NCBI RefSeq assembly: GCF_006459125.1
Contig: NZ_CP041070.1
Coordinates: forward strand, 2,418,001 to 2,482,000
Reading direction: 5' to 3'
Source: Halarcobacter anaerophilus
GTDB lineage: Bacteria > Campylobacterota > Campylobacteria > Campylobacterales > Arcobacteraceae
DNA: 64,000 nt
Shown: positions 1 through 8,920 of the stretch, one piece after another
How the letters are laid out: each line of letters opens with the position of its first letter
Numbering within the stretch: the first letter of the stretch is position 1
Made by a program: the position numbers and the translations under genes
Notes under the pieces: generated by a model
The model's input: only the letters and a program-made list of their open reading frames with translations
Databases searched by the model: none
Told to the model about the DNA's origin: nothing

Positions 1-209
1 ATTTTATTTTTGTCAAAACCACAAATCCACTGATTCTCTATTAAAACTACAGGCGCACCGCTGCAGCCATGCTTTTTACAATCATTTAAAGCTTTTTTGT
101 TTGTGGAAAGATCAATTAAATTGAATTTAATCTTTTTTGCTTTTAAATAAGCTTTTGCTTCATTGCACCACTTACATTTTGGTAGTGTAAATAGTGCAAC
201 TTGTTTCAT
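1..209 (-). CDS. Glutaredoxin-like thiol-disulfide protein (3' end outside window)
   Basis: The visible N-terminal 69 residues begin MKQVALFTLPKCKWCNEAKA, a thioredoxin-fold strand followed by a CxxC redox motif (CKWC) at about residues 12-15. A later GCSGAPVVLIENQW segment resembles the cis-Pro region of glutaredoxins. Members of this family reduce disulfides or glutathione-mixed disulfides in the cytoplasm. The start codon overlaps the purE stop (TAATG), so it is probably translationally coupled as the last visible gene of a trhP-glycosyltransferase-purE-grx run. The C-terminus lies left of base 1, so length and completeness cannot be judged. Confidence 0.8.
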   Translation of the reverse strand, partial: MKQVALFTLPKCKWCNEAKAYLKAKKIKFNLIDLSTNKKALNDCKKHGCSGAPVVLIENQWICGFDKNK

Positions 210-703
210 TATAGTCTTACTTCTATACTAGCTGAATCAGACTCTACAGCTTTAGCTTTAACTAATCTGTCTTCTCTTAATTTTACAGCCAACTCTTTAT
301 CTGTGATTGCCAAAATTTGCATTGCTAAATAAGCTGAGTTAACTGCCCCTGCTTTACCTAATGCAACTGTTGCAACAGGCATACCTGAAGGCATTTGAAC
401 AGTTGAAAGCATAGCATCCATACCATCCATTGCTCCACCTTTCATAGGAACTCCTATTACGGGTTTAGTTGTTGTCGCAGCCAAGGCACCTGCCAAGTGT
501 GCAGCCATACCTGCAGCTGCAATAAATGCAACAGCACCTCTCTCTTCAGCGTCTTTTACATAGTTTTTTGTTCTTTCAGGACTTCTATGAGCAGAAGAGA
601 CAATCATTTCATATTTTACATCAAATTTTTCAAAAGTATTTGCACAATTTTTCATAACTTCATAGTCAGATTTACTTCCCATGATAATAGATACAAAATT
701 CAT
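209..703 (-). CDS. purE: N5-carboxyaminoimidazole ribonucleotide mutase PurE
   Basis: Catalyses the mutase step converting N5-CAIR to CAIR in de novo purine synthesis. The 164-residue length is normal for class I (bacterial) PurE. Visible signature segments are IIMGSKSD near the N-terminus, SAHRSPERT at about 37-45 (catalytic His), AAAGMAAHLAGALAA and GVPMKGGAMDGMDAMLS. It is cytoplasmic and octameric in the known family. It follows the glycosyltransferase gene by 40 bases on the same strand and overlaps the next gene by one base. No PurK or other pur gene is nearby, so it sits outside a purine operon here. Confidence 0.97.
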   Translation of the reverse strand: MNFVSIIMGSKSDYEVMKNCANTFEKFDVKYEMIVSSAHRSPERTKNYVKDAEERGAVAFIAAAGMAAHLAGALAATTTKPVIGVPMKGGAMDGMDAMLSTVQMPSGMPVATVALGKAGAVNSAYLAMQILAITDKELAVKLREDRLVKAKAVESDSASIEVRL

Positions 704-743
704 TTTTATCCCTTATTCTATTTTTTTAAAATGGGTGATTATA

Positions 744-2048
744 TCAAAAAGTTTCTAACAGTTTTATAATCTTTGAAGCTTTAAGATTATTCCAGCCGTC
801 AAATTTATGGAAAATCAAAGCATCATTTTCAAATATAAACTGGCTGTAATTTTTTGATTTATCTTCTACATATATTGCTTTTGAAGTTTCATAGTTATGA
901 GGAGACTCTTTTTTATTGCTGTTTGTAAAAATAACAACTGTGGGTATAAAAAAAGCTTCGGCAATATGGTATGTAGCAGTATTTACCGTAATAATTTTCG
1001 TCATATTTGAAACAATATACGCAAAATCTAAAAATGATTTTGAAAAGTTTGATAAATCGATATATCGGTCTTCATCAATTTTTGAATCAATTTTTAATGT
1101 TGAGACGATTGTATAATCAGGAAGTTTTAAAATTAACTCTTTTAATAGTGAAATTGCAATCTCTTTTGGAATAGATTTTGTTATATTTGCCGAAAAAGGA
1201 TGAAAAAGAATTGTTTTCCCTTTTGTTTTTAAAGAGTCCAGTCTCTTTTTTAATTCATCTTTTGGTCTATACATTTGAAGATTGATAATATTATATTTTT
1301 CTGTTTTAGGAATACTTTTATAATCAATTCCAAATTTATATAGCCAGGCATCTATATGAGGGAGCTGTTCATAATAACTTCTTTTTGTAACAGAACTAGC
1401 ATCAATAAAAAAATCATATTCACAAATTTTTTTTACGTCAATACTTAAAGCCCCTACTTTGTTTATAAAAGTTTGATTTGCAAAAATTAATTTATCTCTT
1501 GAAAAATATTTGTTTTCAGAGGCATTTAAGTAGATATCAATTTTTACATTTTTAAATTTTGCTTTCAATTTTTTATGTAAAATTCTTAAAGCCGTACAAG
1601 CACAAATCATTTCAGATATCGTAAGTCCTAAATTACCTAAGATTGCAAGAGTGATGTCTTGTTTAAAGAAACCTTCTAACTGTTTATTTATATCTGTTTT
1701 TTTCTCATTTAGATACAAAGATTTAATCTCTTCTTTAATACCTGCAAAAGAGAATTGTTTATATTTAAAATCTAAATTATGAGTTATGGAATACTCATTT
1801 AAGTTTGATATTCCTAACTCTTTGGGAAATTGACTTAAGTATCTAACTCTTGCTTCGTCAATAACTTTTGCTTTGTATTTTTTACCGACGCTAGAAAATA
1901 CATTTTTTAAGTCCTGAAAATCTTCAAGAGTAGTTATATAAATATTTTCATTAAACAGGTTTGATGGATTTTTTAATTTGCTATATTTTATTAAAGTTCC
2001 GTCAGTTGTTTTAATATTTATATTTTCTGCTGCTCTAAAAATAACCAT
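744..2048 (-). CDS. Family 9-like glycosyltransferase (heptosyltransferase-type), divergent
   Basis: A 434-residue soluble protein. The region from about 130 (ITLAILGNLGLTISEM) begins a GT-B-like nucleotide-binding fold. The C-terminal half contains KTILFHPFSANITKSIP at about 280-296, which resembles the donor-binding segment of ADP-heptose:LPS heptosyltransferases, and TVNTATYHIAEAFFIPTVVIF, which resembles the GT9 segment normally reading TPxxHxAxAxxxPxVxLF. The role in cell-envelope glycan assembly is inferred. It is directly abutted by trhP (stop/start adjacent at 2048/2049), so the two are probably co-transcribed. The first 120 residues are not recognised. A degenerate GT9 paralogue without canonical substrate residues is possible. 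Confidence 0.6.
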   Translation of the reverse strand: MVIFRAAENINIKTTDGTLIKYSKLKNPSNLFNENIYITTLEDFQDLKNVFSSVGKKYKAKVIDEARVRYLSQFPKELGISNLNEYSITHNLDFKYKQFSFAGIKEEIKSLYLNEKKTDINKQLEGFFKQDITLAILGNLGLTISEMICACTALRILHKKLKAKFKNVKIDIYLNASENKYFSRDKLIFANQTFINKVGALSIDVKKICEYDFFIDASSVTKRSYYEQLPHIDAWLYKFGIDYKSIPKTEKYNIINLQMYRPKDELKKRLDSLKTKGKTILFHPFSANITKSIPKEIAISLLKELILKLPDYTIVSTLKIDSKIDEDRYIDLSNFSKSFLDFAYIVSNMTKIITVNTATYHIAEAFFIPTVVIFTNSNKKESPHNYETSKAIYVEDKSKNYSQFIFENDALIFHKFDGWNNLKASKIIKLLETF

Positions 2049-3368
2049 TTAATCGCTACAACCGCCTGACATACAGCTTTCTTTTTGCTCAAATTCCATA
2101 TTTTCCACTCTTAACATAGTTAAATAAGGTAATTTTCCCGGAAGTTTTATTTTATTTGTATTTCCGCTGTGAACAGACTCTAACTCTTTGTTTGTTTCAG
2201 TTAGAATCTTTTTAAAACTTACATAATATTTTCCATCATCTTTTTTGTAAATTTTTCCTATTTCATTGTCTACTTCTTTTATTTCAGAGTTTAAAGGAGC
2301 AAAAATTTCTATCTCATCATTTGGATAGGTTTTGTATTTACAATAAAAATGTTCTTCATCTTCGGTTACTAAACCGCTTACTTCAAAACTTCCTTTACTT
2401 AAAGCATATTCATGGTTTTGAGTATCATTTTTTTCAAAAGGTCTGTGAATTAAATAAGCATCGGTAAAACCTCTGTTTTTGGTAGTTGCAAGTTCTTCTT
2501 GATATTTTTCTGCATCAAATTTGCCTGCATAAAAATCATCAATCGCTTCTCTGTAAGCATAAGCCGTGACAGCTGCATAATATGGAGATTTTGTTCTTCC
2601 TTCAATTTTTATAGAATCAACTGCACCTGAACTTAAAATTTCATCCACATGAGAGGCTAAATTCATATCTTTTGCATTAAAAATATATGTTCCGACTCCA
2701 GGCTCTTCTTCAAGTCTAAACAGTGTACTGTGATCTTCGTTTGCCGCATATAAAGTGTATTGGAATCGGCAATCGTTTGCACAACTTCCTCTGTTTGGAA
2801 CTCTTCCCATTTGAACTGCACTGACCAAACATCTTCCCGAATATGCAAAACACATTGAACCGTGTACAAATATCTCTATTTCCATATCAGGCAAATGTTT
2901 TTTTATCTCTTTTACATCTTTTAAACTGATTTCTCTTGCTGCAATTATTCTTCTAACACCCATATCATAATATACTTGTGCATCTAAATAGTTCATTACG
3001 TTTGCTTGTGTTGATAGATGAATCGGAATATTAGGAGCCAATTCTCTACAAAGTCTTACAACACCGGGGGCTGCTACAATTAAAGCATCAGGTTTTAATT
3101 CAGCCATTTTGATAATATGTTTTTTTAATAATTCTATTTGCGAGTTAAAAGGGAAACCGTTTATTGTTGCATAAACTTTTTTACCCAAAGAGTGCGCATA
3201 GTCTATTCCCTCTTTAAAAGATTCATAGCTAAACTCTTTACCGCTTCTAATTCTAAGGCTAAAGTGACTGACTCCGCCGTAGACTGCATCTGCACCATAC
3301 TTAAAAGCAATTTTTAATTTTTCTAAATTTCCGGCAGGTGACAGTAATTCGATTTTTTTATTACCCAT
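2049..3368 (-). CDS. trhP: Peptidase U32 family tRNA hydroxylation protein (TrhP/YegQ-like)
   Basis: Starts KIELLSPAGNLEKLK and contains the U32 hallmark EIEIFVHGSMCFAYSGRC at about residues 167-184, followed by NRGSCANDCRF, which supplies the Cys ligands thought to hold an iron-sulfur cluster. The later KIEGRTKSPYYAAVTAYAYR segment is typical of the YegQ subgroup. In E. coli TrhP makes 5-hydroxyuridine at the wobble position of tRNAs in a prephenate-dependent reaction. The 439-residue length matches E. coli YegQ (about 450). The C-terminus ends in an extra Cys-containing tail (CMSGGCSD). The historical label collagenase-like protease is not supported by that newer role. Confidence 0.85.
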   Translation of the reverse strand: MGNKKIELLSPAGNLEKLKIAFKYGADAVYGGVSHFSLRIRSGKEFSYESFKEGIDYAHSLGKKVYATINGFPFNSQIELLKKHIIKMAELKPDALIVAAPGVVRLCRELAPNIPIHLSTQANVMNYLDAQVYYDMGVRRIIAAREISLKDVKEIKKHLPDMEIEIFVHGSMCFAYSGRCLVSAVQMGRVPNRGSCANDCRFQYTLYAANEDHSTLFRLEEEPGVGTYIFNAKDMNLASHVDEILSSGAVDSIKIEGRTKSPYYAAVTAYAYREAIDDFYAGKFDAEKYQEELATTKNRGFTDAYLIHRPFEKNDTQNHEYALSKGSFEVSGLVTEDEEHFYCKYKTYPNDEIEIFAPLNSEIKEVDNEIGKIYKKDDGKYYVSFKKILTETNKELESVHSGNTNKIKLPGKLPYLTMLRVENMEFEQKESCMSGGCSD

Positions 3369-3474
3369 TATTTTCCTTTAAAATCGCAATTATATCAAAT
3401 TTTTTTATAAAAGAGTTTTTCATAAAAGTTAGTTAATTTTTATTAAGAAAAGTTTAGCTTAAAAAGAAGAGCTT

Positions 3475-6363
3475 TTAAAAGCTCTCCCATTCATCATCTC
3501 CCTCTTGATTTGAAGATATCTCTTCTTTATTTTTTATCTCCTGTTTTGAGGTATTATCTTTTTTTACTTTAACAACGTTTTGTTTTTCTTTATTTGAGCT
3601 GCTTTTTTTATTCTCTTCTTGTTCTTGTTTTAAATTTTTGCATCTTTCTACTTTTACTTTATCCATTACTTCAAAAAGTTTTTTCGTTGAATCTTCTATC
3701 TCTCTTGATACTCTTTCAAGTTCGCTATTTGATGCTTTTTGTGCATTTAAGTTAACATAAACTCCAACTGTATTATGAACTTTTGCATGTAACTCTTTCA
3801 TATTTTGCCAAATTGAAGCTTTAGTAAAATCTTTTTCTTCTCTCTCTTGTGCAGCAATCCATTTTCCGAAATTACAATCTTTTGAACTAGATATTTCCCA
3901 TTTCTCAAAAGTTCCTACTTTTGCAAAGTTCTCATTTTTAAATCTTATATGATCATTTTTTAGCTCTGTTATTTTAAAAACCAAATCAATATCGCAAATC
4001 TCTTTTCTTTTATCCAAATTAAATTTTGCTCTGTCTGCAATATTTAAAAGATTTGTTGAAAGACTAGAAACCTCATTTGCCAAAGTACTTATTTGTGTTG
4101 AAGATGACGCATTTACTTGAGTTGCCTGATCTAAAGAGTTCACCGCATCGTTAATTTGCACGATTCCTGTTTCTTGCTCTTTACTTGCACTTGTTACATC
4201 TGATATAAGCCCTATTGTTTCATTTACTTTACTGTTTAAGTCTGAATAACCGCTAATCATATTATCGGCAATTGCTTTACCTTCATTTGCCTTACTTGTT
4301 GCATTTTCAACTAAATCTTTAATCTCTTTTGCAGCTTCAGCACTTCTGCTTGCAAGATTTCTTACTTCTTGTGCAACTACAGCGAAGCCTTTTCCTGCTT
4401 CACCCGCCGTTGCCGCTTCCACTGCTGCATTTAGTGAAAGAATATTTGTTTGGAAGGCTATTTGGTCAATTACCGTTATTGCTTCATTGATTGAGTTTAC
4501 CTGCTCATCAATATCTTCCATAGCTTTTGTAGTTTTAGAAGCTAAGTTCTCACCCTCTTTTGCAGAATTACTTAAATCATTTGCCAAAATTGACATTCTA
4601 TTTACTTTTTCATTACTTGATTTGATAATAGAAGTAATCTCTTCAACAGCGGCTGCCGTCTCTTCTAATGAAGCTGCCTGTTCATTTGCCGAAGTTGATA
4701 ATTTAGATGAAGAAGAAGATAATACTCCCGTATCGCTATCTAATTTTTCTCCCGTATTAGTAATCATTGCCAAGAATTCAGATACAGTACCTCCTAAAAG
4801 TCTGCTGCTTGTATAAATTGATCCTATTATTCCGTTTGAATTTGAGTGATCCACATTTGCAGGTTTATAGTCAAAATTGCTGTTTCCGTACTCGATTAAT
4901 ATTTTGTTTATCTCTTCTAGTTTTTGGTTTGTTCCTTCAATCATTGTATTTATTGAAGTTTTTAACTGTTGAACTAAAGGATTAGAAGAGTTTTTTTGTA
5001 CTTTATATACATAGAATCCATTATTTACTTTTTGAATAACATCTTCAACCTCTTCTATAACTTTGGCATCCTCTTCAAAGCCGTCTTGAAGTTTTTTAAT
5101 ATATCCGTTGAAGCTGTCAACTACTTTACCTATCTCATCATCAGATTTTTTCTCTATTTGTTTATTGCTTGAAGAATCCGAAGATACCGCTTTAATAGCA
5201 CTGTTTAGGTCATCTAAAGGAGCAATAATAGCTCTTTTTACTAAGAATGAATAAATCAAATATATGATTAAAATCGAAATAAGTGTATAAACAGAAATAA
5301 AAACTATAATATCGTTTATCTCTTCATTTGTTTGTTCTTGCATTTTTAAAATATTATCTTCAATATCATCTACGTATGCACCTGTTCCTATAATCCAATC
5401 CCACGGAGCGAATCTATGTACATATGAAAACTTTTTTTGAGGTTTATCTTTGCCCGGTTTTTCCCACATATATTCTACTAATCCGCCTTTTTTGTCGGTG
5501 TTGCTAATTTTTGCCATCTCTACGAAAAGATGTTTGCCTTCAGGGTCTGCTACACCTGAGATATCTTTTCCGTCAAGTTGCGGTTTAAAAGGATGCATAA
5601 TCATATTCGGATGAGAATCATTTATCCAGAAATATCCGTTTTTCCCGTATCTCATATTTGAAATTGATCTTAATGCCTCTTTTTTCAAACTTGCCGAAAC
5701 ATCAGATACATATTCTCCTGTTCCGATTACCCAGCCAAAAGGTTCAAACAATTTTACGAAAGAGACTTTAGGCTGCGGTTTTTCAAAACCGGGTTTAGGC
5801 CAAACATAATCAACAAAACCTTCACCGCTGCTTTTTGCTACATTTGCAAATTCCGTAAATATTTTTTTGCCGCCTTTATCTTTATATTCAGATAAATCTT
5901 TCCCGTTTAATTGGGGTTTTATAGGATGAATAACAATAACCGCATTTATATCATTAACCCAAAAATAACCGTGGTTACCGTATCTTGTACCGTTAATAAT
6001 ATCAATAAGTTTTGCTTTTAATTCATTTGTACTCAAAATATCTTTATTTTTATTATATTCATAAGTTAAAATAGAAAATAAAAATTTTGACTGAGATTTT
6101 AAATCTTCTTGAACTTCAAGCTTTATTTTATCAATAGCAGTTCTTGCATAATATGATTCAACAGTTTTTAGAGCTAAAGAGACGTAATTTTGTAACTCTT
6201 TTTCTTTATTAGCATATGCTTCTTCTTTAAAGTTCTCTATTTTCTCTTTTGATAGTTTCTTAATAGAGTAAATTGATTCCACTGAAATCAAAATTGAGAC
6301 TACTAAAATTGCCATAAGAGAAATTAGCAGTATCTTAGCTTTTATAGACATATTCTTAAACAT
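3475..6363 (-). CDS. Methyl-accepting chemotaxis protein: double Cache_2, HAMP, signalling domain, CZB domain and CheR-docking tail
   Basis: A 962-residue inner-membrane chemoreceptor. One TM helix lies at about 8-28. Two tandem Cache_2-type sensor repeats follow, with near-identical hallmarks ([12 protein letters not shown] then [13 protein letters not shown] at about 126-160; [16 protein letters not shown] then [13 protein letters not shown] at about 238-275). A second TM is at about 350-372, then HAMP, and the conserved hairpin tip [18 protein letters not shown]. Residues of about 795-870 form a chemoreceptor zinc-binding (CZB) domain with DHIRFKN and the HxC-type motif CNFGKW. A charged linker ends in DDEWESF, where the last five residues fit the xWxxF CheR-binding pentapeptide. 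Monocistronic by spacing. The ligand is unknown; small organic acids are common for this sensor class. Confidence 0.95.
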   Translation of the reverse strand: MFKNMSIKAKILLISLMAILVVSILISVESIYSIKKLSKEKIENFKEEAYANKEKELQNYVSLALKTVESYYARTAIDKIKLEVQEDLKSQSKFLFSILTYEYNKNKDILSTNELKAKLIDIINGTRYGNHGYFWVNDINAVIVIHPIKPQLNGKDLSEYKDKGGKKIFTEFANVAKSSGEGFVDYVWPKPGFEKPQPKVSFVKLFEPFGWVIGTGEYVSDVSASLKKEALRSISNMRYGKNGYFWINDSHPNMIMHPFKPQLDGKDISGVADPEGKHLFVEMAKISNTDKKGGLVEYMWEKPGKDKPQKKFSYVHRFAPWDWIIGTGAYVDDIEDNILKMQEQTNEEINDIIVFISVYTLISILIIYLIYSFLVKRAIIAPLDDLNSAIKAVSSDSSSNKQIEKKSDDEIGKVVDSFNGYIKKLQDGFEEDAKVIEEVEDVIQKVNNGFYVYKVQKNSSNPLVQQLKTSINTMIEGTNQKLEEINKILIEYGNSNFDYKPANVDHSNSNGIIGSIYTSSRLLGGTVSEFLAMITNTGEKLDSDTGVLSSSSSKLSTSANEQAASLEETAAAVEEITSIIKSSNEKVNRMSILANDLSNSAKEGENLASKTTKAMEDIDEQVNSINEAITVIDQIAFQTNILSLNAAVEAATAGEAGKGFAVVAQEVRNLASRSAEAAKEIKDLVENATSKANEGKAIADNMISGYSDLNSKVNETIGLISDVTSASKEQETGIVQINDAVNSLDQATQVNASSSTQISTLANEVSSLSTNLLNIADRAKFNLDKRKEICDIDLVFKITELKNDHIRFKNENFAKVGTFEKWEISSSKDCNFGKWIAAQEREEKDFTKASIWQNMKELHAKVHNTVGVYVNLNAQKASNSELERVSREIEDSTKKLFEVMDKVKVERCKNLKQEQEENKKSSSNKEKQNVVKVKKDNTSKQEIKNKEEISSNQEGDDEWESF

Positions 6364-6500
6364 AAACCAACCCCGCTTTATTATTTTGTATATATTATAT
6401 ACTGTATATATGCCAAAGTCAAGATTCTTTAAAGAAATGCAACTATTATTTTTTCTTTCTTAATTTTGTGTAAAAAGGGAAATTAAATGAAAAAAAAGAG

Positions 6501-8042
6501 TTAAACCTTTTTTTCATTTAGAAGATTTTTTGCAAAAGTGTAAGCATCCTCCGTAATATTTTCACCGCTTATCATTCTTGCTATTTCATCTACTCTTGAT
6601 TTTTCATCAAGTTTTTTTACTGTTGATAAACCGTTCTTTTTATCAACTAAAAAGTGTAAATCTGCCGTAGAAGTTAATTGGGGTTGGTGAGAGATTGCAA
6701 AAATCTGATAATTTTCAGAGAGTTTGCTTAATACTTTTGCAATAGCCGAACTCTCTTTACCGCTTAGGTTTGCATCAATCTCATCTAAAAACAAAATACC
6801 GTTTCCTATAATATCAAATTCGCTAATTGAAGTTAAAAGAGCAAGTCTTAATCTGTTGAACTCTCCTGAACTTATAGTTTCCAGATTTACGCCGTTTAAT
6901 TCAAATACCACTTCATCTATTCCTGATTTATCAAGTTTTTTCTCTTTTAATTTGATTTTTGCATTTGATAAATAAAGATATGTTAGATAGTGGTTGATTC
7001 TTCCTTCTAAAATTTGACTGTACTCTTTTCTATAAGAGCTTATTTTTAAAGCTTCTTCTTTTACGCTTTGTGAAAGTTTTTCTATATTTTTTTCCAATGC
7101 AGCTTTTTCAAAAGAGATATTTTCATAAGAGTCCAGTTCTTTTTGTTTCTCTTCCTTATAGTCCAAAGCTTCTTGTATAGAGCCGAATCTTTTTTGTAAA
7201 GAGGAAAGTTTTTCTATTCTGTCAAGTACATTTTCTATATCTAACTCTTCAAGTTCTAATAAAGAGTCGTTAAACTTTTCAAAGATATTATTTAGTTCAT
7301 TTACCGTTTCATCAAAAAAGGTACTTTCTTCATTTAAAAGTTCTAAAGCTGTGTTTACAGAAGAGGTGTAATTGAAGATTTCACTTGCATTTTCTATTAC
7401 TTCTTGGATTTTCTCTTTTTTCGACAATCTTTTTTTTATCTCGCTTAGCTCTTCATATTCACCTACTTGAGGATTCACAGAAGCAATCTTTTCAATCTCA
7501 AATTTGGCAAACTCTTTTAAATCTTCTAATTTTGTTTCATCCTCTTTTATTTTTTGTAGCTCTTTTTCCATATTAAAAAGTTTTTGGATATTTTCATCAA
7601 ATGAAGTTTTAATTTCATTAAACTCTTTTTTCTCTTTAGAGCAAAGAGAATCTAAAAAGCCTATTAGTTTTGAAGATTCAAAATCACTTGTATCTTTTAG
7701 ATGCAGATGTTTTATCAAGCTTTTTGAAAAAGCATTTAAATTCTTTTTAGAAATAGTTTGAGAGTTCAAAAAATATCTTACTTTATCTTTTTTTATCTCT
7801 TTTATGGTTATTTCATCACCTTTATCAATTCCGTAACTATCTTCTTGAATATCTAGATTGCTAAGCGTTACTTCACCTAAACTTGCTTTACATTCGGTAA
7901 TTGCAAAAAGAGATAAAATCGATTGCATCAAAACTGATTTACCGGCACCAGAAGGTCCTGTAAAAACGATTAGACCTTTATCTAACTCTAAATCTACCTC
8001 TTTAAAGGATAAGAACTCTTTTAAATATATTCTGTTTATCAA
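6501..8042 (-). CDS. recN: DNA repair ATPase RecN
   Basis: SMC-like cytoplasmic ATPase that acts in double-strand break repair with RecA. The N-terminal Walker A is GPSGAGKSVLMQS at about 29-41. Two long coiled-coil arms (about 150-225 and 285-350, rich in E, K and L) flank the middle. The C-terminal half has the ABC signature region ISSGEFNRLRLALL and Walker B GILFLDEIDANLSGKES, followed by the H-loop IFAISHQPQ. At 513 residues it is somewhat shorter than E. coli RecN (553), with shorter arms, as is common in Campylobacterota. It starts directly after the nadK stop, forming a SPOR protein-nadK-recN run. Confidence 0.95.
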   Translation of the reverse strand: MINRIYLKEFLSFKEVDLELDKGLIVFTGPSGAGKSVLMQSILSLFAITECKASLGEVTLSNLDIQEDSYGIDKGDEITIKEIKKDKVRYFLNSQTISKKNLNAFSKSLIKHLHLKDTSDFESSKLIGFLDSLCSKEKKEFNEIKTSFDENIQKLFNMEKELQKIKEDETKLEDLKEFAKFEIEKIASVNPQVGEYEELSEIKKRLSKKEKIQEVIENASEIFNYTSSVNTALELLNEESTFFDETVNELNNIFEKFNDSLLELEELDIENVLDRIEKLSSLQKRFGSIQEALDYKEEKQKELDSYENISFEKAALEKNIEKLSQSVKEEALKISSYRKEYSQILEGRINHYLTYLYLSNAKIKLKEKKLDKSGIDEVVFELNGVNLETISSGEFNRLRLALLTSISEFDIIGNGILFLDEIDANLSGKESSAIAKVLSKLSENYQIFAISHQPQLTSTADLHFLVDKKNGLSTVKKLDEKSRVDEIARMISGENITEDAYTFAKNLLNEKKV

Positions 8043-8912
8043 CTAATTTCCCCAACCTAATTTATCGTTTAATACTCTAAAAAAATCTCTTTTTGTTTGA
8101 TGTATTAATTTAGCTTTTTTATTTGCTATTTTAAATTTTACTATAGTTTCATTGTCAACTTCATAAGTATCTTGTCCGTCTATTAATAAAACTGCTCCTT
8201 GAGAATCTTTTATCTTAAACTCTATTTCTATATCAGCAGGCATAACAAGAGGTCTTTGAGTCAAAGAGTGAGAAGCTACGGGAGTTATAATAAAAGCTTC
8301 GGTTAGAGGATAAACAATAGGTCCTCCAACTGAAAGATTATAAGCCGTTGAACCTGTAGGAGTTGAAATAATAACTCCGTCTCCGTAATAGGTATTAAAA
8401 GAGATATCATCAATTTTGGCTCTGATTTTTATCATTGAAGAGACGGTTTTTCTTGATATTACTATATCATTGAAAGCTACAAAACATTTGTCGTTTACAT
8501 GGCATTCAACCAGCATTCTGCTGTCCATTTTATAATTGCCTTTTATAAAATCGTTTAGAAAATTATCCACTTCTTCGACTAAAACATCAGTCAGGAATCC
8601 CAAAGTTCCCATATGAATACCAAGAATAGGCAATGAAAATTCAAAAGAGTTTCTTACAACGGAGAGTAAAGTTCCATCTCCTCCTATAGATACTAAAAAA
8701 TCTACTTTTTTGCACAACTCTTTTAGTTCTACTCCTTTTTTTGAACCAATCATTAAAGCACTGTTTTTTTCTAAAATAAAATCGATTTTGTGAGAAGAAA
8801 AAGAGTCTCTTATTTTTAGAAACTCCTCTTTTAGTTCAGGAGAATCAGGTTTTAATATTATTCCGGCTTTTTTTATTGTTTTTAGTTTTTCAGCACTTTT
8901 TGTAAGCTTCAA
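8043..8912 (-). CDS. nadK: NAD kinase
   Basis: Phosphorylates NAD to NADP in the cytoplasm. The 289-residue protein shows the diagnostic SIGGDGTLLSVVR motif at about 92-104, LGIHMGTLGFLTD, and the glycine/threonine-rich GDGVIISTPTGSTAYNLSVG segment that binds NAD. It lies between the four-repeat SPOR-like gene (8-base gap) and recN (no gap). The nadK-recN pairing is a conserved bacterial neighbourhood, which supports both calls. Confidence 0.97.
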   Translation of the reverse strand: MKLTKSAEKLKTIKKAGIILKPDSPELKEEFLKIRDSFSSHKIDFILEKNSALMIGSKKGVELKELCKKVDFLVSIGGDGTLLSVVRNSFEFSLPILGIHMGTLGFLTDVLVEEVDNFLNDFIKGNYKMDSRMLVECHVNDKCFVAFNDIVISRKTVSSMIKIRAKIDDISFNTYYGDGVIISTPTGSTAYNLSVGGPIVYPLTEAFIITPVASHSLTQRPLVMPADIEIEFKIKDSQGAVLLIDGQDTYEVDNETIVKFKIANKKAKLIHQTKRDFFRVLNDKLGWGN

Positions 8913-8920
8913 TTCTTCTC

